Source: Pristionchus mayeri (Eukaryota; Nematoda; Chromadorea; Rhabditida; Neodiplogasteridae). From it: a stretch of 64,000 bases of DNA. A program made the position numbers and the translations under genes. Where the stretch lies: the NCBI GenBank assembly GCA_036245805.1, contig BTRK01000002.1:14129067-14193066 (forward strand), in the 5' to 3' direction. The notes under the pieces were generated by a model that was not told the DNA's origin, did no database searches, and worked only from the letters and a program-made list of their open reading frames with translations. Shown here in pieces: positions 21,543-32,000 of the stretch; position 1 is the first letter of the stretch, and every line of letters begins with the position of its first letter.

Positions 21543-22151
21543 ATAAATTAATGCCCTAATCCATCTCCACCCCATATTTCAATTTTCAAGTCGCTTTCTC
21601 TATTGGAAGCCGAGATATGAAATTTCGGGAATTCAAATATTTCCTCTTCTCCTCGACTTTTTCCACGGCATTAATCAGTATTTAGGCTGTGGCTCAGTTG
21701 AGTGATATGAAGGATAGCAACGTTTCATGCATCAGGGTCACTTCTGCACACCAGGTTACGGCGAAGAAAAAAGATTAAAAAATTGTTTGATGAATCATGT
21801 CGGATTAGTGCTGAAAGATTGGCATGTATTGGAAAAAGCTTCGACAGACTTTTCGGTTTTTTTACAATTAAAATTTACATTGATGATTATCTTGGTACTG
21901 AGTAGCTGTATGTTTGAATGATTCCTCTTCTCTCCTGACAAAGTGTCAATGACAATGCTCCAATTTTGTGGGAATTTAATGAAAGCACGAAGCACGAAAC
22001 CCCCAGGAAACTGATTTCTTTATTTTCAATGATGAGCTAACACTTTTACGCATTAATTTTAATTTCTTCAACATTGGAAGTTGATTTGCCACAATGTTTC
22101 CCGACATTTACCGTAATCAATTTCTGTACAATGATGATACGCATCATACGG

Positions 22152-23152
22152 CTAGATATCGTTTATTCTAGCGAAAATGGTTAGGAACACTCGGTTTCTC
22201 TTTCTTCCGCCGGGGAGTCCAAGATGTGGAAGCCGGGGAGTACGGTATGTTTTCTGAAATGCGTGATTACCTTTGTGAATTGAATTTGATCCTAGTACGA
22301 CGGGAGTAGTTAGCTATGTAATCTTTCCACAAACGTTTGAGCCCATAACTCAAATCCTCCTTACCGGGATATCATTTGCTTTAAACTCGAATTCATCAGG
22401 GATTTCCTTACGAATCTTGTACGTGCATGTGTGATGCTTACACCTGTAGGCAATGAATGAGAGTGAGGGTGACTTAGAATCACTTGCATCTTATCGTAAT
22501 CTCTGCATGTTTTGATAGACTTGTGGTCGCAAGGAATTTCGATCGAGAGGTAGAATTCGTCCCCGAACCCCTAAAAGGGTTCCGTAGACAAAATAGTTTT
22601 TGCATTCATTCAGCAACCTCATCCGACAATCCCGCGAGCTTGAATTCGCCATCTTCATTGGTGAAAACTTCTTGTATGAGATCGTCAGTGTCGGCTGAAA
22701 TTGATTCTTCAGGAAATTTTTAGAAAACTCCCTCGACTCTTTATCCCCCTATAAAGCAGGTACAGTATGATGATGGCACTAACATTGTCTTAGAGAACAC
22801 TCATATATTAACACCACTATGATATTACTAAAAATTTGATAATCCAATGTGTGCTATGGTGCTAGTGGCACTCGGTTTCACTCACGCCATCTGTCGTTCT
22901 CCATCAAGCGAACTTTCACGTTCTCGATAGGACGGTCATAACTCGAGAACTGCATTTCGCAGTAGATGCTTCCCTTAGCGTATACCTTAACCAAAGGAAT
23001 GTAAGTAGGGAAAAGATGGTGGAATGATAGGGTAGGGTTACGGTAGGGAGAACGGTTGGTAGGAGAGAAAGAGAACTCACATGGACATTTTCCCATGGTC
23101 CTTCAGCGCACGTGATAGTCACCAGAAAGAGGAGAAGGCCGAACCGAAGCAT
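22152..23152 (-). CDS. transthyretin-like secreted protein, unit E, altered last exon
   Basis: Exons 23081-23152, 22886-22985, 22618-22694, 22488-22570, 22365-22443 and 22152-22253 give 513 bp in frame. Order: signal peptide MLRFGLLLFLVTITCAEG, VYAKGSIYCEMQFSSYDRPI with VKVRLMEND, DDLIQEVFTNEDGEFKLAGL, FYLSIEIPCDHKSIKTC, CKHHTCTYKIRKEIPDEF, then exon 6. Intron 4 starts with GC (AAGAT|GCAAGTG); sister unit G has GTAAGTG at the same place, so a T to C change has made a GC-AG intron. Exon 6 holds one base more than its sister, so the usual ending with a final cysteine is replaced by another frame that stops at 22152. The product may still fold through exon 5. It could be a functional variant, a gene in early decay, or a sequencing error. 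Confidence 0.65.
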
Positions 23153-23612
23153 TGCAAAGGGAGTGAATGAACGGAGCATGAGTGGAAAGTCCACTCACTC
23201 CTAAATTGATCTGTGTTTCTCACGTAGAACACAAAGGCTATTATTTGCTTGTTTGTTGATGAGAATTGGTCTGTGCACGATGCAGTGACCGGGAAGTGCG
23301 AAGGCTGTTCTGGTGCTGACGTAGGCTGATCAAAGCAAAACCAACTGTTATTGACCACATTCAGCAATTACTACCAGTCTCTGCAGGTACTGTAAACTGA
23401 AAGGAACGTGGTGGGCTCGAAGTGACAGGACTGTTATTTGGTTTCTCTCTCATAAATTTCCGGCAGTGATCTTTCTGAAAAAAAGGAGCTCTTTCTGAAG
23501 ATATGATAGTTAACGCCAATAATAAATTTATTGTCTAGAACAAGTTCTCTGTGTATCCATGATTATTTGCTCATTTTCTATTGAAACTTTATCGTATTGT
23601 AGCGAAGAATGG

Positions 23613-24613
23613 TTAGGGGCACTTGGCTTCTCTTTCGGCCCCCGTGGACTTCTGGATGTCGAAGTCGTCCATACGGAAAGGTTGCTAAACGGTGCGATAA
23701 ACAATCTGGATTTAATCTCTATATTATTGTCTCTTCCCTAGGTGTACTCCCTATTTGGGTATACATAACTACAAAGAACGTGATACAAAGGAATTGTATG
23801 CCCTCCCTCCCTACCTTGTCCTCATGTTCTTCATATTCGTACACGTCAGGGATGAACTGACGAATATTGTACGTGCATTTGGGGTTCTTACACCTGAAGA
23901 AAAAAGATGATATTATGAATGATGTGAACTGTCGCTTACATGATTTCTTTCTCAGCGCAAGCGTCGGTAGACTCGAGTCCGCACGGAAATTCGATCCAAA
24001 CGAAGAACCTATCATCCCACCACTAAACATTGTTACTCTAAGTTTCGGCTTTATTGTATTCAGAAACCTCTTTCGACGATCCCGTGAGGTCGAACTCCCC
24101 CCTTTTATTGGTTAACATCTCGCCTTCAACGTCGTGAGCACCGACTAGAATTGAGTGTGAGTCAGATTGTCGTCTACCTCTCCCTCTCCCTTCTCCATGA
24201 GAAGAAATTCCAGCACTCGTTGGATAGGGCTCATTAGAGTTGGAGAAACTATACCACGGTCTCTTTGATTCAATACATTCTCTCGTCGATCGACCGTTCG
24301 AGAGAGTGTGAAGAATGAAGAGAGCGATGTATCGTTTCTCGAACTCTAGTGCTTACCCTTGTCGTACTCCATCAAGCGAACTTTCACGTTCTCGAGAGGA
24401 TATCTCCCTCCAGTCTTGTTGTTCGTGCATCGGATGTTTCCCGTAGCGTGCACCTGAAGAGTAGGGATCTGAAGAGTAGAGAGTAAGGACGGTAGGGATC
24501 GAGAAATGCCGTAAAAGGGAAAGTGGACTCACATAGACACGAGTCCCCGGCCAACGAATTCCTTCAACGCTCGCGATAGTCACCAGACAGAGGAGAAGGC
24601 CGGCCCGAAGCAT
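23613..24613 (-). CDS. transthyretin-like secreted protein, unit F, 162 residues
   Basis: Exons 24533-24613, 24357-24453, 24068-24144, 23940-24022, 23815-23893 and 23613-23684 total 489 bp in frame, all with GT-AG introns. Signal peptide MLRAGLLLCLVTIASVEG; then VHATGNIRCTNNKTGGRY with PLENVKVRLMEYD; LTNKRGEFDLTGSSKE; FFVWIEFPCGLESTDAC; CKNPKCTYNIRQFIPDVY; and a last exon FDIQKSTGAEREAKCP. Cysteines fall at the positions seen in sister units, as expected for disulphide-bonded TTR-like proteins outside the cell. No lesion was found, so this is the best-preserved unit. The hAT-like element at 24773-25465 begins 160 bp upstream of its start codon and could touch its promoter. Confidence 0.82.
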
Positions 24614-24772
24614 TGAAAAGGGCGAGAATGAATGGATAATGAGTGGAAAGTCCAACTGCTCCAAAATTGATTTACGTTTCTCACGTAGAGCACAAAGGCG
24701 TTGGTTGTTTATTGACAAAATTGATTTGTGCCTCTCACGTAAAACACAAAGGCTATTTTTTGATCATTTAGT
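24614..24772. promoter_or_regulatory. short upstream region of TTR-like unit F
   Basis: Between the start codon and the hAT-like element lie two copies of TTTCTCACGTAGA-like sequence with ACACAAAGGC (24676-24757). The same block stands upstream of units D and E (19613-19665, 23214-23237). Such conserved blocks are candidate promoter elements; no TATA box is obvious. Confidence 0.35.
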
Positions 24773-25465
24773 TAGAGACCGCAGGCTCCACCCACTTAGG
24801 AGGAGAAAGAGGCGCGTCGAAATCTGGTTCTTGAAATGACGCAGCGAATACTTATCCAAAAAATATGGAAAAAATATTTTTGGGTACGTCTTTCTAGTGT
24901 CTACAAACGATATGGTGCCCGTCATGCATTATCTAATCAGAAATATATAAAAAAGACCAATTTAGGGTTCATGATAGGGGAATGATTCCGACGACAATTA
25001 TTAACACGGGCATGGTGCGATGGATAGTTCCTGATTTTAGGTGTCGATTGACACCGAGAACGTATATTTTGGATTTTTTTTCCAATTAATCATTTCATTT
25101 CAAAGGTTCAAGAGCGTGCGCTAATGGAACTGCAAGGGGGCGGTGCTTCCTCTCTTCTTTCTCGCTTGTCTCTCAGCCTGCGTGTGCAGAGAGCACGCGC
25201 TGTTGAGGACCTCTGCCTTTCCTCGAGCAAAGCACGATGCGAAGCTATGAAAAAAAACTTTTGGAGAAACCAGGCAGAGCGGGCTCCGCCCACTTCCCTC
25301 TCGTCCCGATTTCGACTCCCTTTCCGTTGTGACTCTTTCGAGGTGTTTTTGGGCCATAACTCGAGTCAACGATACGAAGTATGACCTTATTTAGCCTCAA
25401 AGGGATACATTAGAGCCACAAATAACCCTGCCAACGCAATTCGGTCACCCACCTTGCGGTCTCTA
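24773..25465. mobile_element. hAT-like non-autonomous element with 8-bp target duplication
   Basis: The ends are short inverted repeats, TAGAGACCGCA at 24773 and TGCGGTC TCTA ending at 25465. CATTTAGT stands directly outside both ends (24765-24772 and 25466-25473), a perfect 8-bp target duplication as made by hAT transposases. The 693-bp interior has no transposase motif; its open frames are short and overlap on both strands. Confidence 0.82.
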
Positions 25466-26549
25466 CATTTAGTCATTCAGAAATTATCTTTGCTCGCTGC
25501 AGTTACCGGAGAAGTGCGTCATCGGATACAGTGAGACGGATCCCAATTTCTGAGAATGTGAAATTGAACTATTTAGTTTTTTAAGTCTTGATCACTAGTT
25601 GAGGGCCACATTGAGAGAATGACCAGCACAACCAAGAACAACTTTAGTGATGCATAATCTAATGATTACTAGCGATGCACACACATATTTTTTGGAGTAT
25701 CATTTTGTACCAGTGGTTCCCTAGTTGAAAATTGAGACATGAATTTGGCCATTCATTTGTCTTGCTAATGTTTCCTCTCTGCGGGGCGGCAGGGCGGCAG
25801 GGCGAGTACATTTCATCGATTAGTGCATGAGATCATTAACTGCATAACCAAGAATGGAGGAGATGCTCTCGCGAAGTTCGCTTGATTGAAAGCGACAAAT
25901 GACATGAATTCAGCCCAATCCAAATACTGGACTTGGTGTTCTTGGAAAGGGTAAGAAGAGAGATATCAATGAATTGATTAAGAATATTATGGATGCACGA
26001 TTCTCTAGTCAATGGCCTTGTTCTTTTAGGAGTGCCAAATCTTGAATACTCAGTCAATAAACATTCTCTCTAGCGTCACTAATTGACGGGAAGTTAATTG
26101 TCAAATTTTTTTTTAATTCGGAAAATGACCTTACTTCGACAAATTTAAAATGGCAAGTTTTGATGTTTTTAAGTGGCCAATGCAGAAAGATGCAATTTTA
26201 AATATTCAATTGAAAGTTTGATTGTTGACTCTACTTCACAATAAGCCAGAGTTTTGAACCTTGAAACAAAATGAAATGATATTTTTTAAACAGGGACCAA
26301 AAAAGGCACACTATTTCATCATCACTACGTAATCATTTCAAGGAATAGCCTTCGCAAAAAATATTCCAGGTCGATCTATAACAAATGTGAATAATGATTA
26401 CTTTTCTTGACATATCCTTCGCAAGAAAATAAATCAGAAAATAAATCATCGAACTTTTGGAACACCCCAATTGTATCTTTGTGTAGCGATGATGATTTGC
26501 GCATTTCATTGATAAAGTAAATTGATAAAGTTTATTCTAGCAAAAATGG
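25466..26549. other. spacer between TTR-like units F and G
   Basis: No exon or well-defined repeat recognised. A GGGCGGCAGGGCGGCAGGG run lies near 25785. Confidence 0.4.
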
Positions 26550-27487
26550 TTAGGGACACTCGGTTTCTCTTTTCTCCGCATGGGAGTCCAAGATGTAGAA
26601 GTGGTCCAAACGGTAAGTTTTCTGAAATGTGCAATTACCTTTGTGAATCCAGGATGCCAGCCTGATGGGAGTATCTAGCTATGCAATCTTTCTACAAACG
26701 GGGGGAGCCCATAACTCGAACCCTCCTTACCGGGATATCATTTGCTCTAAACTCGAATTCATCAGGGATGCCCTTTCGAATTTTGTACGTGCATGTATGA
26801 TGCTTACACCTGAAGGAACGGAATAAGAATGAGAGTGACTTAGAATCACTTACATCTTATCGTAATCTTTGCAAGTTATGATATCCTTGTGATCGTAAGG
26901 AATTTCGATCGAAAGGTAGAATTCGTCATCAAACACCTAAAAGGATTTGGTAGACATAAGCATTTGTGCATTCAGTAACCTCATCCGACATTCCCCCGAT
27001 ATTGAATTCGCCTTTTTCATTGGTAGAAACCTCTCCTAAGAAATCATCACGATCGGCTGGAATTTATTTTTTAGGATCGACACCACCTTTGATTCTCAAT
27101 CTTTCCATTCATTTTGAAACAAGTCCAGTATGACGGTTGTACTAACATCTTCTTTAGAGAACGTTCGTCTATTAAACCCACTATGAAATGACGAAAAATT
27201 TTATAAATCTAATTTGTGCTATGGTACCATTCGACACTCGGTTCCACTCACGCCATCTGTCGTTCTCCATCAAGCGAACTTTCACGTTCTCGAGAGGACG
27301 TTCACCTCGCGCGAACTGAAGGTGGCAGTAGATGCTTCCCTTAGTGTATACCTGAATCAGAGGAAGAGAAGGTTACGGTGGGGAATTCTGTTGTTAGTAG
27401 AGAATGGGATCCCACAAAGACATTTTCAATCGGCGTTTCAGTGCTCGCGATAGTCACCAGAAAGAGGAGAAGACCGAATCGGAGCAT
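26550..27487 (-). CDS. transthyretin-like secreted protein, unit G, 160 residues
   Basis: Exons 27416-27487, 27252-27351, 26980-27056, 26854-26936, 26731-26809 and 26550-26621 total 483 bp in frame. Signal peptide MLRFGLLLFLVTIASTE, VYTKGSIYCHLQFARGERPL with VKVRLMEND, FLGEVSTNEKGEFNIGGM, FYLSIEIPYDHKDIITC, CKHHTCTYKIRKGIPDEF, and YILDSHAEKRETECP. It is closest to unit E. Two oddities: the first donor is GTGGGA instead of GTGAGT, which is weak, and the otherwise conserved cysteine of IPC in exon 4 is tyrosine (IPY), so one disulphide would lack a partner. It may therefore be a divergent functional copy or one starting to decay. Confidence 0.72.
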
Positions 27488-28066
27488 TGAAAAGGGCGAG
27501 AATTAATGGAGAATGAGCGTTGTTTGCCACTGAAATATATTTATGTTCCTCACTTAGGGTGATCATAACAAAAACAATAACAAAAATATAACGATAGTTG
27601 GGGGAAGGGTATCGTACAAGCGTATGAAGGGGGGGAAGTGTGCGGAGGTGAGCGTAGAAGTGCGCTACTGTAAGATCTTTATGCGAGTGCAAAGAAGCAG
27701 CATATATACAGCATATCTATGCAAAAGTGCAGATTGTAGCATGGGAGCTATGACGAGTGTGAGTGTTTGTTGCATAGATAAACGATGTTTATGACACATA
27801 AGAGCCATGGTAGAATGAGTGGAAATTTCAATCATTTCAAAAGTGATTTCAGTTTCTCATGTAGAATGCGAAACAGAGAGTGTATTCGTTGCTGGATAGA
27901 AATTATCTTTGTTCTCTTCATGCGCTGTTCAGGTAAGGTGTGTTCAGGAGACCTGTACCATCGAGGCTGCGCTAGATAAAAGTGGTGATGATCGGGTCGC
28001 TTTATTTAGTCAGCAAGTGTCCGACGATGAAACATTCTAGTTGAAGTTTATTCTAGCGAGAAGTGG
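27488..28066. other. spacer between unit G and orphan exon H
   Basis: No exon recognised. A G-run-rich stretch (27600-27660) and a TTTCTCATGTAGAATGCGA block like those upstream of other units are the only notable features. Confidence 0.4.
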
Positions 28067-28168
28067 TTACGAAAACCAGGGACAGTCGGTTTCTCTTTCG
28101 CTCTCCGGATCCTCTGAGTACATGATCTCGAAGTTGTCCATGTGAAGGTGAATACATTTTATAAATTT
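28067..28168 (-). pseudogene. orphan last exon of a TTR-like unit (H)
   Basis: Behind the acceptor ACTGCAG at 28169 the phase-0 frame reads a 33-residue end with MDNFEIMYSEDPESERETDC followed by PWFS and TAA. It matches the last exon of units C to G (the pattern F-x-I, then RE-x-x-CP). None of the other five exons occurs between 28169 and the GPCR gene, so this looks like the remnant of a further tandem copy. Confidence 0.6.
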
Positions 28169-29031
28169 CTGCAGTTATTGGTTGATTCATTGACGAAGTA
28201 GTGCTGCAAAAGTGGCATGTCTTTAAAAAGTGCTGCCGGCTTCAATAGAATTCCAAGATTTTATTCATAATTGAAATATTTTTGGCAATTAAAGTTGCCA
28301 AACAATGACGAATTTCTGAACCTAAGGTTCGACGAGTCTCCCCCATCTATGCACAAGGCGGAGTGAACTGCCTTCTCCATCCTCATCAGGCTCCTCAGAT
28401 TCCAGACAATATTTTTTATTTATATTCTAAAAAAAGTATTTCCTGAAAGATTGGTGACCAAGAAGTGTAATTAGTGAAACAACAACCGAGCTTGATTCGT
28501 GGAAAAATTCTTTAAAGTCATGGTAATTTAGTTGAGCTTTATTCACTTACAGTGAGAAATCGCTTCGAGCTTGCATGAAACATCGGCACTAGTGAGTGAG
28601 ATCGATAAACACAGTAAAATTTCGAAAATATATTCTGATGTACGACCATTATTAATGAGTTGGAGATCACAGTATGCTACGACTCAAAAAGGGGGTGAAG
28701 CGGTGGATTTGTAGTCGCAGTGGGGGGTGAGATCACAGTGGAGTGGGGAAGGCACGGATACTAGCTAGCGAACTCGGGAAGATAATTGAATGCCAAATAG
28801 TTAGTATGGTTGTACAATATGTAAATAGTGTACTCAAAGGGTTCACCAAGCACAAAAATATGAACAATGATGCAATTCAAGTATGGGAGATTTCTCGAGT
28901 ATAAAGCGACGATCGGTCCGGGTTCAGCAACAGATTGTTCCTGAAATTTTTACCATATTTTTCTCATTTTCTCTTTTTTGCTTTCTAATTAGTTAATTCA
29001 TAATTAGTTGATAATTAATTAACGTAATTAA
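28169..29031. other. spacer between the TTR array and the GPCR gene
   Basis: Nothing recognised. The last 100 bp (ATTAGTTAATTCATAATTAG repeats) lie directly 3' of the GPCR stop codon and would be its 3' untranslated region. Confidence 0.4.
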
Positions 29032-32000
29032 TTACTTGGACTGATCGCTCCTCCTCCTGCTCACTTCTTCGGTGACCATTGTATTCATTGACCGATTTTT
29101 GTTCTTCGGCCTAATGCGCAGTAGACGATGCACGAAGTTGCGCACCTCTGGTATTCTGCAATAGTGTGCAACAGGTAAAGGTACAGCCACGTCAAGAGAT
29201 TTTACAGTCGTAAAAGACTACATTAGCTGGTGTAATGCGGTGAGGCCGACTCCTGCTAGGACTACGTAACCCTGCTGTCCAAGGTGCTTCTAGGGAATGT
29301 TACCTTTCGCGACCGAAATCAGTGTGCATTCGCAAGGACTTAGTGGATTGAATACTGTGAACCTTCGTCGCCAGCCCTCTCGTTTTCGTTGACACGAGGA
29401 CTTTGTAACGTTTATGGATCTATAGGAAGGCATCCTATTGACAAGTATCTAAATGTAAGCACACACAACTGTTACTCTTCTTCGCGTGTTCTTTCAAATA
29501 CAGTATATTTATTGAGATAACTGGAGAATAATGAGAATCGATCGATACGTACCGAGTTGCGTAGATGATCGGGTTGGTCAATGTCTTCAGAATCATGCAC
29601 AGCATGGAGAAGAAGAAGACAGCTCCGAACCAGGCCTTCTTGTTCTCATGTAACGGCATGCCCTGCAAAGTCACTGTGAATTGTGGAGCAATGGTCTGAC
29701 TCTCTTCAGTTTGCACGCTCTCTCGTCTCTTTGACCGGTGAGAGAGCGTGCAAACTGAAGGGAGTCAGACCACTGCAGTGAAGGTCGACGATCGACGAGA
29801 TCCCAAAACACTAGAGCAGTCATCTTAAACTTGCCCCCTTGAAATTATTAGAATTTGCGCGCGCCTGATCATGCTCGCTCTCTTGTTTTTGCATACCCTA
29901 TCATTCCTTTTGCCGTGATCGGGCACGCGCGCAACTTCAAATAATTTCAAGGGTGTTGGGTAACTTTAATGCTCTCTTCTATGTCAAAAATTGTGTCGAA
30001 ATCAATTTTACCAGGCTATCCAATTAAGAATTCTGCCGAAACCATCGAGGCGTTTATCTTAGAATCATAATGTACCTCCGCCGTCAGGATGAAGATGCAC
30101 GAAGCGGGCATCCACCCGAAGAGGAACGTCCCGTAGATGATTGTGGCTGTGACTACTGTGCGACGGCCTGGAATTATAATAATCAAGCATCATCACATCA
30201 ATTTATATAGGACGAGCAAATACAATCAGGGGCTACATGCAAAAATACAACTAAAGGCGAAACGGTGTTCCTAGTGTTTTCTTGACGAATCTTTCTGATA
30301 TATTCAACTCTTGATATATTCAAATCATTTTTTGATAAATTCACCTTCGAAAGCTCATCAAAGTATTCATCAAAAAATCGTTCCCAATCAATAATTCGAA
30401 TGGCTCACCTCGACTGGCAGATCCGCCGTTCTTGAAATTCTTCCCGCTCATAGTAGAGTTTGTGTGCTTCGCTCCTTTGTGAGGAACTGTGGTCTTTTGG
30501 CGCACCTGAAAGTAGCGATTGATCGGATGTTCGATTACTCACAGTTCACAGTTAGGTCATCTATCCGCACTACCGGATATGGAATTTGCGGCACTTCTTC
30601 GGTTTCTGGCCACCCCACCCCTCTAATTCCTCCCCGTCCTCCAAATCATTGAGGGGTTGAGCGGTCGAAAATCAGTGAGGATTGCCTTTTAATGGACTAT
30701 ATGAAGAGGAGGGGTGGCCAGTAACCGAAGAAATGCTAAAGTTGCGTGAAATACCTTGTCGACGACTTTGAGCAGTCGCCAGTAGATTACGCACGTGGCG
30801 AGCATCAACGTGAGAATGATGAGCGAAACCTAAAACGTCCATAAATGACTGTCCAACTCTCGGCAACTCTTACGTGTATGATTATGAATGAGAAGGAATA
30901 TGGCACCTGTGATCGGAAGTAGATGTTGTAGTAGAAGGACATGGGATGATTAATGTTCACGCAGTTGGTCGCCCTGTGAAGGAAATTGTTAATCTTATGT
31001 ACTGTACTAACCGAAACTGACTATTGTCAACCCACAAATGACCTGGTGTTTCGTCTATCGTATATTCTCAACTAAACTCACTGAAAGCCCGATCCGGGGA
31101 ATGACCAAAAGTAGATTGTTATCACAAGCGTCGGAATGACCCAGAGAACTAGGAGAAGCACGTGTGTTTGGCTGCAAAATAAGTGTTTGTATGCCCATTC
31201 CTAGTCCTGATTTTTTTGCTGAACGTGAGAGGGATATGTGTTTTCTCTAATGCATCTCATGCATAGAAATGCATGTGATAGCTCGCAACATCCTTTGCAA
31301 GATTCTCGTTAGTGCAAATGAGAAGTATAATATATTGCTATTAGATGAGGAAGTTTCCTGCCGATCTTTAAATAAACTTTCAAAAACTTAAAAATATCAA
31401 GAACCTTGCCTTGTTGCAGAACTTTCTATCAAAGATTTTTAAAAAAAGCTAGGTACGGCGTAGCATTCAGATTCGCACGTTTTCACACTCCGGCAGGAAG
31501 AAAAAAACAAGCCACTTGCACCAGCTGAACGCTAACAACTCAAGCGCTTCCTGTAGCCTTCCAGAAAGAGAAAGCACAGTGAAGAGGCACCCAATCAATC
31601 CATTATGAATTTGTTTCTGTCTGGCCTATGTACCAATTTTCATCTCCATTGGATACATGGTTCGATGAACCTGTGTGGATATTTTCTACATTTGTGATGC
31701 AATGATAGGAAATAGACAAAGGTGGAGTAAAATGGAAGGGATTTCCTTGAACCACCATACCACTTTCCGTTTTCGTCGTTCTCCATGTATATTCACATCA
31801 TATAGCGTAATTAAGGCTAATCTTTCTGGAACGCACTCAAGGGCTTGAGAGACAAGGCTTCTTATCCTCTCCTCGTGCAAACTATTTCCGGTTCAACAAA
31901 ACTCCTCTTTTTCACGTTTTGAGTACATCATCTCATTGTTTGGGTGCGAGTTTTTCAATTGGCCAGGAGCATTAGCTCTATTTTGGTACGGCAGTATTTG

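Noticed and set aside
29435..29552. Extension of the GPCR TM7 reading frame (YVSIDSHYSPV...) as the receptor C-terminus
   Set aside because: A donor (CTCG|GTACGT) and the in-phase exon at 29032-29155 give a typical helix-8 and tail; the extension is intron.
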